Shown here one piece after another: positions 51,974 to 60,511 of a stretch of 64,000 bases of DNA (its first letter is position 1; each line of letters begins with the position of its first letter). The position numbers and the translations under genes are program-made. The DNA is taken from positions 62,001 through 126,000 of the forward strand of contig NZ_NFLI01000003.1 of the NCBI RefSeq assembly GCF_002160825.1, in the 5' to 3' direction. Origin of the DNA: Lachnoclostridium sp. An131. GTDB taxonomy: Bacteria; Bacillota; Clostridia; Lachnospirales; Lachnospiraceae. The notes below the pieces were generated by a model. The model did not search any database and had not been told where the DNA came from. It saw only the letters and a program-made list of their open reading frames with translations.

Positions 51974-54900
51974 TTATTCCGTCATCTGTATCACACATTC
52001 ATCCTCTGAATTGCGCTCTGCCTCCATAAATTTTTCATAATCAACCTTGATATACAGCCAGTCCAAAATCGTAGGTGCAGGCCATTTCTGTGGCCGAATT
52101 GTAGAATACTTTTCATAGAAGTCTGCCCGCCGCTCCAGCCATCTGCTTTCATACTTTTTCCCCAGCCAACGCAGTATCTCCGCAATATATGATTTATTTA
52201 TTGTCTGATCATCTGTTTCTGAATCTCCTTTTACCTCATCTTTAACCTCTTTTTTAACCGTATATTCATCATCTGCATCCATTGTATTCTTCCAGAGGGA
52301 AGTCTCCTCAGCGTTCACATAAGCGATAAGCTTTTTTAGTCTTTTTTCGGTACCCTTTACTGAGTTTTTGCCTGTATTCCCTTTGTGCAAATAAGGATTC
52401 CTGCAGCCTGCGCATTTCTCATCTCTGTGAATCTGCTCCTCAAAAACAGGGATATGTGCCACAAGAGAAAGTGAATCCAGCATGGATTCCGCATTGGGCT
52501 GGCTTTTCTCATAGTTCGGATTTACATCACAGATCAGCAGTGCCTGTTCCTTGCTTCCCAGTGCTCCTCTGTCTTTGTCCGGACTGCTCTGCCTGAATAT
52601 TCCCGGTTTCAGACCGTGATAGAGCGTATTGCAAAGCTTCCTTTCATCATATGTAATATTTCTGTCATCCCAGGACTCCTGACCAATGAAGCAGCTGCCG
52701 CCCCTTGTTTCCAATCCGGTGGAATTGCACAATACCATTTTCAGACCAGCCGCAAGATACTGTCCCTGTCCCCAAACATAATAATCTGCTGCTCTGGTCG
52801 TACAGGCGGGCACAAGAACTATGGGGGTTCTTAAAAAATGCTTCTGCATCTGATAGATGGCAGTGTACTTCCCATATTCCCTGATATCTTCCAGCATTTC
52901 CTGCTCATATTCTTCAAATCTCCTGGGAATTTTTCTTTCTTCCTTAGACTTATTTTTCTCAGAATTATTCTCTTTACGATTCCCGCTATCAACCGTATTA
53001 CTGTCAGTCTTCTCTTCTTTTCCCGGGGTATACTTCTGAAAAGCGGCATAAGACTCCTTCAGAAGACTGGGATAATTACAGATCGCGCACACAGCAAATA
53101 CCTCTGCACAGATAAGTTCTGTCACGTGATCGCGGGCGTCGCCCAGAAGATGATTATCCTCATATCTGCTCTCATAATACTTTTTCATCAGAGGCTTAAA
53201 ATTGTTATTCCCAACGCCTGGATAAGGGTTAATCTCTTCATGCAGCGCTACCGAAGGATATTTCTTTACCCTATGCGTCACAATTTTCACCTGCCGATCC
53301 TCAACTTTTGAATCATTGAAAATAACAGGAAGCACTGCCGCATGGCGATACTCTTTACTATTCAGTTTCTTTTCATCATCCCAGTATCTTCCGGAAGGAA
53401 ATTGGTGCTTTGCCGGTATCCGAAAGGTACCCGCCCATACAGAAAAATTATAATTTTTATTATTATATATGGTATCCGCAATCCAATCTGCCGTCTCCGG
53501 ACGAATGGAATATTCAGGCAGAAGAAGAATCTCCACGCCAAAAATACTGCAGGTCTCCAACACCGGTTTCAGTATCTCCCGCCTCCTGTACTCCGCACAG
53601 CTGGGACAACATTCAGGAACCTGGAAGGATTTCTGCTCCATATTCTTATCCTCACCGCCAATCCCACAGCTTTTTATCGATTTCAGCCTGCATTTTTCCG
53701 TGGACGGCGGGTAGTAGCTGGAATCAATGCTGAACTGAAACAGGGCAATCCGGTCAAAATTTGAAAATTCCAGTTCTTTCCTGCGGGATTTCCAGAGACT
53801 CTTCTGTTCCTTCCGGAGTGCAGCAAAACCTGTCCCGAAAGATATACCCTTAACTTCCTCCAGCGTATCCCCAAACGCGGAGCCTGAGACAGCAGATCCA
53901 TCTTTCTTCGCAGTTTCCGGAGAATCTTCTTCTTCCTCGCCTGCATTTTCTTCCGTTATACCGTTTTCCTGCAGCGCTTTACCCGGCTCATCTGTCTGAT
54001 CATCCAGCGAGGTATCTGCCTGTTCCTCTGCTTTCTTCTCCCAGGCCTGCAGAAGTCTGCCAAATAGTTCCGCAATAGTGGAAATTCCCAGAACCGCTTC
54101 TCCCTTTCGCGTCTGTGTAAAAACTGTCTTATTGCTGTCATCCGCATCTTTTTCCAGCGCAGACAGCCTGCCGTCCAGTTTGCTGTAAGTAAGGAAGCCG
54201 GACGTCTCGGTAAACATATAATTTCCATACCCTATAGTTACCTCATCTTTTCTAACCTTCTGGCTGTAATCAGCAAACCGTCCCTTCTCCACAATGATTC
54301 CGGAAGCTTCATCCAGCAAATTCATTTCTTCGATCATCTGGTGAACATTCTCCGGCGTCCACAGAGCGTAAAAGCTCCCCAATCCTTCATATGGAAACTG
54401 AAGGTACAAATCCTCCTGCCTGTCCGTCAGCATTTCCACAAGTTTTCCAAGACACATCTGCACCTTTTCTCTCAGATCCTGGTTTTCCGTACATATATAA
54501 CCGGTGGTTTTGTCTAATTCATAAAGCTTTGCCAGCAGGACAATCCAGCCAAGATGGGTAAGATGCCGGATATTCCGATCCGTTTTCCGATTCAGCAGAT
54601 TCTTCCACAGACGCCCCCATTTGCTATCCTTCTGCTCTCCTGTCAGCAACACACTATTTTCAGCAAGTCCCAGCTCCGCATATGGAATCTCTGTCCGGGC
54701 AAAGAAAGCATCCCGGCGTCTTTGATCTAATGCATGGATTCTCTCCAGTGTCTGCATGCGCAGGTTCATCAATACTCCATCCGCAAAGAATCCGGCGGAC
54801 AATGTGCGGATTGCCGGAAAATCAGAAGCTTCGGGAGAAGCCAGCTGATACAGATGAGCCGCCAAAAAACAGTACCACTTCGGCACTCTCCGTTTCAGCG

Positions 54901-57900
54901 CAAATGGTTTCTGCCGGAAAGCGGGCAGTTCACCCATCAGCCTGACCAGTTCCGGATAGTGTCCCCTGAGGCAGTTTTTTGCCCATATTGCCACATCCAG
55001 AGAAACATCCTCAAAATCATAGATATCCCTGCCAAGGCGAAACCTAATAAAGTTGTCTTCCTCCCCGGCATTTTCCAGATATACATCCCTGTGGGCTTCT
55101 CTGTCCAGAAAATTTTTCAGATGTCCCAGAGCCCTATCTACGGTTTTCTCCCAGCTGTGCGGGCTCTTCTTTCCGCATTCCGACAAATGCAGATAATGCC
55201 CCTCCAGCCTGCGGAAAACGTAGCGAAGCATCTCTGCGCATTTGGCAGTCTCACTGTTTTTGTCATCTGTCTGCAGATGAATCTGCGTCAGGTGGATGGC
55301 ATCCGCCAGCAGTCTTCCCGCAATCCAGAAAGACGCGCCGCTTTCATTGACTTTTTCAAGAACATAATTTCCGTTCTTTTCCAGCGCCACAGTGTCTCCT
55401 GTTTTTCTGGAAGATATCAGATAAGACAATCCCAAATTCACCGAATGTATTGTGTTTCCTTCCGGTTCTTTACAGAGTATTACATTCTTCTTGGACAGAA
55501 GCAGCTTTTCTTCCCGATGAGCATCTGAAATTTCCCGAATCTCCTTTTCCAAAACACGATAAACTTCCAGTACCTTTCTCATCAAATTCGTCAATACTGG
55601 ACACATTTCCTTCTCTGCTTCCAGCCGATCGGTATCCTGGCGAAAATACTCCTCCAGACTGACATAGCCGCCGTCCCGATCCGACCATTTCCTGATATAA
55701 TGTTTTGCTTTTCCCGATACCTTTTCTGCCTTCTGCATCTCCCATGCGGAATCCTCTCCGGTCTTCGCGTCATCTGTTTGAAAGTCGTATCGTTCCGCTG
55801 TAAGAAAATCCCCCTGTTTTTCATAAGCCATCATTCCAGGATAGTCCACGCCGGGAAATACCGGCAATACCTGCATTCCTTCTTCCCCTGGAAACAGATA
55901 ATCGGCAAGTGGTTCTATACTCTTAATCGTCTCTGCTTTTTGCTGGTCAGGAAGAATATTCAGCAGCACGCACAGTGCCATTCTCAAATCCTGCTCGGAA
56001 TACCTTCCGTTCAAATTAGTATCCGTCCATATCTCTATACACCTGATCAGTAAATCCTGCTGCGACCGGAAGGTTTTCAGATGTTCCTTGTAATTTCTGA
56101 TCTGGCTGTTGATTTCCTGTATATATTCTCTGCTGTCCGCCTTCTGATACTGAGCCAGAACAAACTGAAAGCACTGGAGACTCCCTGCGCTTTCTGAAAT
56201 TTCCGGAATCTTCTTTCCGGAAACAGTCCACAGCCACCGTTCTCCATAGCTGTTGTCCTTAAGCAGTTTTTCCGTGTCCGCAAAAATATCCTCGTCCATC
56301 TGCAGCAGACTGCAGAGCTCCAGATACTTCAGGCAGAGTACCCAATAGTTTTTCTTCAACAGCTCCTCTTCCGGAACCGTTCTCAAAATCTGTTTGGCAA
56401 ACTCTCCTTCCGGATGGATGGTCTCCTCGATCTTCTTCGCCGCCGCAGCCCATCCCTGATACAAGGCTTCTCTGTCTGCCCTTTTTTTCCTCATAAGGAT
56501 TTTGATACAGGACTCCAGAAATACATAAACCTCTATGCCCGCAGTCTGCAGCACAGAATCCTGTGGACACGATTTTTTCCCCTCGTTCCATAATCTTCGG
56601 TATGCTCCAAAAAGCTCTTCCTGTGATTCCGTAATTCTACAGATCAAGAGTTCCGCAAAACGGATAATGTCATTGATTCGGATTTCTTCTGTCTGAAAAA
56701 TAATATTCAGCAGCTGCGCTTCACTGACTGTTTCCTGGAAAGCTCTGTTTTCCTCCGTTTCATACAAACCCGGCCGCAGAGCGCCGCTTAAAAGCCTCAG
56801 TGCCTCCCTGCGGTCAACCACATCATATCCGTCGCAGTCGTCAATCACAGATTCCAGGCTATCATCCGCCATATCAAACCCGGCGGAAACCCCCAGGCCT
56901 CCTCTTGCGCTGACTGTCCAGTCAAAAGCCTCATCCTTTGACACGCTTTCTTCTTCATCGGTTTTATTGCTCAATTCCAGACCAAGATCATACAGAATAC
57001 CGGAAATCGTATCTTTTATTCGCAGCAGCACCAGCGGATCGGAAGCAATAATAATCATGTCGTCCACGTAGCGGCAGTATCTGACCGCGATTTTTCCCTC
57101 TTCACATTTTCGGTTTACTTCCTGCACAATATCGTAAATCTGTCTGTCCAGATCAAACAGCAGAACATTGGCGGCATATGCAGAGAGATTGGGGCCCTGC
57201 GGGATTCCACAGGAAGCGGAGCCTCTTTTATAACTCTGCCCTGTCTGGGCACTATAGCAGACATCTTTATACAATTCATTCAGCACCCACTGAACCAGTA
57301 TATGAGCCCGAGTATCCGTTTCACCGTCACCATGGTGAAAGCACCGGAATTTCTGATCATCCTTCAGCAGCGCCTGCTGAATCGGCCGATACAGCGCATC
57401 CCGAAGAGCGCTTTTCGGGATATTGTCATAAAATCCTTTTATGTCCAGTTTTACCTTATAAACTCTCTTGCCGTCCAGCTTTTCGATGCCATCCCTTACA
57501 TACCGGATATAGTCTTTCCAGCAATCATAAAAAGACCGGAACATTCCCTGACGGCTCTCTTTTGTCCCATTCACCGCCGCCATATTGATCTGATAGGCGA
57601 AGCTGACCACCTCTCCCGGCGCTCCATAGCCTGTGACATAGCTTCCTGTTCCATCGCTGAAGCGCACGGCAGGAATCAACTCCTCATACATACGGTGTAC
57701 GCCTGAGCTGAGCAATTCGTTTAAAACGTATTGCTGCAGAAGCAATTCTTCATGGATATAAAACGTCTTCCTTCTCTGCACATCCCTTTTCTTAGGCGTA
57801 TAGATCTCAATCATCGGAATGGCGTCAATGGATCGTCCCTCCTCCAGCAGCTCATAAAAATACGGAAAAAAGGCGTCTGCCCCTGCTGCAATCCGGTCCC

Positions 57901-59437
57901 ATGAATCCTCATCCAATAACAAGGATTCCCTGTCATAGCTGGTACGGGCAATCTGCAGCGCAGTATGCATGTGATACAGATAATCCTTCTCCTGACTTCG
58001 CCCATACTCCTCTCCATCTGACGAGTCAGAAAGATACTGCCGAATCAGATTCCAGATAAAATGTTCGGGACGATTTTGAGTGTTTTCAGCATCTGACAGT
58101 CCGCTCTGCCATCCAAGCATCTGCTGCCACTCGCTTTTCGTCATCAGCTCTTCTATCTGACGAAGGAGAAGCAGCTTCTCATCCGTACTTCTCTGGTTAT
58201 ATTTTTTCTCCGGATCCAGCTCGATCAACTGCGCGCCATGAACTGGCTGTTCACCGCCGCTGCACAACAGATAACGGAAAACATATTCCATAGCAGAGTA
58301 TGCGGCAAAAGACTTCGTACTTGCAGTCTGCCCCTTCAGACACTCATCCGGATCTTTGCCCTCTTTCAAAACCGCTACCTTTACTGGCGTTTTTCTCAGC
58401 ACTTCGCTGTTCCACAGGCTTTTAACGGTTTGAAAGTTCCCTCTGAATCCCGCCTCATCTGAATCCATAAGTACCCGGAGGTCAACTACATTTCTGCTCT
58501 GGGAAACATAATCCGCAAGAATCTTCACCTGTCCCTGAAGCAAATAACTCCCCATCACTGCCACAGCATTGATATTTTTACTTCTTAAGCGGAGGACGTC
58601 AAAAATTCCTTCCACAAGATACAGTACTTCCTTCTTTCTGGAATTCCGTGAATAAACATTCTCGAAGACAGCATCAAAACCGTAAAGCCAGTCTTTTTTA
58701 TTCAGATTCCGCGTAAAAAGATACTTTGGCCTGGCGCTGTCAGATACGCTTCTTCCCGCAAATCCCACCAGTTTTCCCTTCCTGTCACGGAGGGCAATAA
58801 TCACCCGGTCTGTCCGAAAGTAATCCTCATAGCGAATCCTTATCCCGGGAGTATTCTCTGTTCTGGAAACCTTTTGCAGCAGTCCCGCCTCCTGCAGCAG
58901 GTTCTGTTCTTCAATGAACCTTTCGTCCCCGCCATACTGATTCTTCAGTTTCTGTTTTGAAGCAAACACCACCTGCGATTTCTTCAAAAAATCTGCTGTA
59001 TATCCCCGCTTTTCCGCAAAAAGCCGCAATTTGTCTTCTTCGTCTTCTGTCATCTTTCGATAACAATCCCATGCTAATTCAAGCCCATCGGCATACCGGC
59101 CGCGTCCTCCGTCAGCCTGAATAACCGAAAAATCCGGTTTTTCCGATAAAATCTGAGGAAAACGTTCCTCCAGCCAGGACAGCGCCTGACTGAAATTACA
59201 GCCAAGCTTTCCCTTCACCAGCTGAAAGATATCGCCGTTTTCCCCACACTGAAAACAATGATATCTATTTTCTTCAGTAAAAATACGCAGAGAGGGATGC
59301 TCATCACTATGTAAAAAGCACTGGGTGATATAAGCATTTCCCACCGGACGAAGCTGCATATCAAGTGCCTTGCATACATCTGCGATGCTAATATGGCTTC
59401 TGATGTATTTATAGTATTCATTTGTATTTTTCTGCAT
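51974..59437 (-). CDS. Giant primase-reverse transcriptase-nitrilase fusion, probable anti-phage protein
   Basis: A 2487-residue single polypeptide. Residues 1-85 hold a CHC2 primase zinc finger (Cys40, His43, Cys61, Cys64). Residues about 200-335 are a DnaG-type core with RDRKGKLVGFAGR, PKYL and Toprim acids Glu276 (VEGIFD) and Asp325/Asp327 (DSDEAG). Residues about 560-830 are a reverse transcriptase: KLDIKGFYDN (Asp665), IPQGPNLSAYAAN and YVDD (790-793). A helical region of about 1000 residues follows, with acidic low-complexity near 1830-1880. Residues about 1910-2330 are a nitrilase-like domain with Glu1975, Lys2058/2059 and Cys2120, split by a charged insert. RT-nitrilase fusions define class 1 UG/Abi reverse transcriptases such as DRT type 1; the primase head is an addition I do not know from that type. 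The ATG at 59437 follows GGGGGA; GTG at 59452 overlaps that site. Confidence 0.88.
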   Translation of the reverse strand: MQKNTNEYYKYIRSHISIADVCKALDMQLRPVGNAYITQCFLHSDEHPSLRIFTEENRYHCFQCGENGDIFQLVKGKLGCNFSQALSWLEERFPQILSEKPDFSVIQADGGRGRYADGLELAWDCYRKMTEDEEDKLRLFAEKRGYTADFLKKSQVVFASKQKLKNQYGGDERFIEEQNLLQEAGLLQKVSRTENTPGIRIRYEDYFRTDRVIIALRDRKGKLVGFAGRSVSDSARPKYLFTRNLNKKDWLYGFDAVFENVYSRNSRKKEVLYLVEGIFDVLRLRSKNINAVAVMGSYLLQGQVKILADYVSQSRNVVDLRVLMDSDEAGFRGNFQTVKSLWNSEVLRKTPVKVAVLKEGKDPDECLKGQTASTKSFAAYSAMEYVFRYLLCSGGEQPVHGAQLIELDPEKKYNQRSTDEKLLLLRQIEELMTKSEWQQMLGWQSGLSDAENTQNRPEHFIWNLIRQYLSDSSDGEEYGRSQEKDYLYHMHTALQIARTSYDRESLLLDEDSWDRIAAGADAFFPYFYELLEEGRSIDAIPMIEIYTPKKRDVQRRKTFYIHEELLLQQYVLNELLSSGVHRMYEELIPAVRFSDGTGSYVTGYGAPGEVVSFAYQINMAAVNGTKESRQGMFRSFYDCWKDYIRYVRDGIEKLDGKRVYKVKLDIKGFYDNIPKSALRDALYRPIQQALLKDDQKFRCFHHGDGETDTRAHILVQWVLNELYKDVCYSAQTGQSYKRGSASCGIPQGPNLSAYAANVLLFDLDRQIYDIVQEVNRKCEEGKIAVRYCRYVDDMIIIASDPLVLLRIKDTISGILYDLGLELSNKTDEEESVSKDEAFDWTVSARGGLGVSAGFDMADDSLESVIDDCDGYDVVDRREALRLLSGALRPGLYETEENRAFQETVSEAQLLNIIFQTEEIRINDIIRFAELLICRITESQEELFGAYRRLWNEGKKSCPQDSVLQTAGIEVYVFLESCIKILMRKKRADREALYQGWAAAAKKIEETIHPEGEFAKQILRTVPEEELLKKNYWVLCLKYLELCSLLQMDEDIFADTEKLLKDNSYGERWLWTVSGKKIPEISESAGSLQCFQFVLAQYQKADSREYIQEINSQIRNYKEHLKTFRSQQDLLIRCIEIWTDTNLNGRYSEQDLRMALCVLLNILPDQQKAETIKSIEPLADYLFPGEEGMQVLPVFPGVDYPGMMAYEKQGDFLTAERYDFQTDDAKTGEDSAWEMQKAEKVSGKAKHYIRKWSDRDGGYVSLEEYFRQDTDRLEAEKEMCPVLTNLMRKVLEVYRVLEKEIREISDAHREEKLLLSKKNVILCKEPEGNTIHSVNLGLSYLISSRKTGDTVALEKNGNYVLEKVNESGASFWIAGRLLADAIHLTQIHLQTDDKNSETAKCAEMLRYVFRRLEGHYLHLSECGKKSPHSWEKTVDRALGHLKNFLDREAHRDVYLENAGEEDNFIRFRLGRDIYDFEDVSLDVAIWAKNCLRGHYPELVRLMGELPAFRQKPFALKRRVPKWYCFLAAHLYQLASPEASDFPAIRTLSAGFFADGVLMNLRMQTLERIHALDQRRRDAFFARTEIPYAELGLAENSVLLTGEQKDSKWGRLWKNLLNRKTDRNIRHLTHLGWIVLLAKLYELDKTTGYICTENQDLREKVQMCLGKLVEMLTDRQEDLYLQFPYEGLGSFYALWTPENVHQMIEEMNLLDEASGIIVEKGRFADYSQKVRKDEVTIGYGNYMFTETSGFLTYSKLDGRLSALEKDADDSNKTVFTQTRKGEAVLGISTIAELFGRLLQAWEKKAEEQADTSLDDQTDEPGKALQENGITEENAGEEEEDSPETAKKDGSAVSGSAFGDTLEEVKGISFGTGFAALRKEQKSLWKSRRKELEFSNFDRIALFQFSIDSSYYPPSTEKCRLKSIKSCGIGGEDKNMEQKSFQVPECCPSCAEYRRREILKPVLETCSIFGVEILLLPEYSIRPETADWIADTIYNNKNYNFSVWAGTFRIPAKHQFPSGRYWDDEKKLNSKEYRHAAVLPVIFNDSKVEDRQVKIVTHRVKKYPSVALHEEINPYPGVGNNNFKPLMKKYYESRYEDNHLLGDARDHVTELICAEVFAVCAICNYPSLLKESYAAFQKYTPGKEEKTDSNTVDSGNRKENNSEKNKSKEERKIPRRFEEYEQEMLEDIREYGKYTAIYQMQKHFLRTPIVLVPACTTRAADYYVWGQGQYLAAGLKMVLCNSTGLETRGGSCFIGQESWDDRNITYDERKLCNTLYHGLKPGIFRQSSPDKDRGALGSKEQALLICDVNPNYEKSQPNAESMLDSLSLVAHIPVFEEQIHRDEKCAGCRNPYLHKGNTGKNSVKGTEKRLKKLIAYVNAEETSLWKNTMDADDEYTVKKEVKDEVKGDSETDDQTINKSYIAEILRWLGKKYESRWLERRADFYEKYSTIRPQKWPAPTILDWLYIKVDYEKFMEAERNSEDECVIQMTE

Positions 59438-59452
59438 TTTTGTATCCCCCAC

Positions 59453-59879
59453 AAGAATATAATAGGCTTTATCATTTCAAATTAGTTTTCTTCTGTTGCA
59501 GAAAACAATTCCATCCCAGCCGAGACATGACGCAATTTATAATGCTATCAATTGCAATTTCTGAACAGATACTGGAATATGTAAATAAGACTCCACTAAT
59601 GTCACAGACTACTCATTTAAATCCGATAGGGAGCATTCCCGCCAAAATCATAAAAAAACCATATCGTTAATTTTTTAAACATTTTCCCTCTTTGTATTGC
59701 ATAACCGACGCTCATATATTTAACCTTAATATACCATATATATTCAAATCTGTAGATGGTAGTAAATTTATCAGGATCGATATCTGAGTTTTGTAAGTGC
59801 TCCATAAAATAATGGTTGTCTTTTAGCAAAGCATTTAGCTATAGTTGAAGTAAAATATTCCAACTTCAACTTTTAAATT
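59453..59879. other. AT-rich gap without recognisable genes
   Basis: No frame has a ribosome site or family resemblance. It probably holds the promoter of the giant gene (AT-rich, TATTAT near 59460 on the minus strand) and flanking debris of the IS66 remnant. Confidence 0.4.
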
Positions 59880-60431
59880 TAATCCGGCATCTCTGCTGTA
59901 TCATATCAGACCAGAGTATCAGTTCTTCTATACCTTCGGACTCATTTTCAAGCCATAACCAATCTCTGAAGTCTTCACAGGTAAAGTTTCTGAGGAATCC
60001 TTTCAGAAATTCCTTAGAGGCATTTCCTGTCCTCATACGGTACCGTACATAGAACTTCGATTATGGGCAGTCCTGCCAAAATCTCTTCTCTGACAGCCTT
60101 GTGTTTCCTTGTCTGACGTTTATAATCGTCAACATCCTCCTCCAGAGTCGGTTCCGGTACAAAAAGGCTCCGTAGCCGTTCCTGTCTCATTGAACAGGGC
60201 CATCTGTCCTGGGAATACATCTTTTTTCACTGAAAGATGCGAACAGCTTTTTCTTCAGATATTGGACTTTCTCATTGAGATTTGCAATTATCTGATTCAG
60301 CTGTGCGGTCTGCTCCTCATGACTTTTGACCATCTGCTCGATCTTAAGGTGCTGACCGTCCACCAGCTGGCATAAGGATTCAATTACCTCTTTCTGTAGC
60401 TGATGAACGCTTCCATTTCTGACTGCGGCAT
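59880..60431 (-). pseudogene. IS66-family transposase remnant with internal deletion and frameshifts
   Basis: On the minus strand an ATG at 60431 opens a region whose frames, taken in turn, read LNEKVQYLKKKLFAS-SEK, GQMALFNETGTATE, VPEPTLEEDVDDYKRQTRKH and EEILAGLPIIEVLCTVPYEDRKC, the N-terminal 130 residues of IS66 TnpC, with at least two frame changes. The sequence then jumps to IEELILWSDMIQQRCRI, the C-terminal end of the same protein family. The DDE core is gone. It separates the giant RT gene from rdrB and marks past mobile-element traffic. Confidence 0.75.
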
Positions 60432-60511
60432 TAAGGAGCCACCTTTCTTATTGCTGCTTCCTATTATACCGGAGAGCCAGCAAAAAAGCGAATTCTCCAC
60501 CGTGCTCTTAT

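Noticed and set aside
51974-59437. Group II intron, retron or diversity-generating retroelement
   Set aside because: No maturase or endonuclease domain, no retron RNA or template/variable repeat found nearby, and the primase and nitrilase domains do not occur in those elements.
59617-59829. A 70-residue frame in the gap after the RT gene
   Set aside because: No ribosome site, low-complexity aromatic composition, no resemblance to any family.
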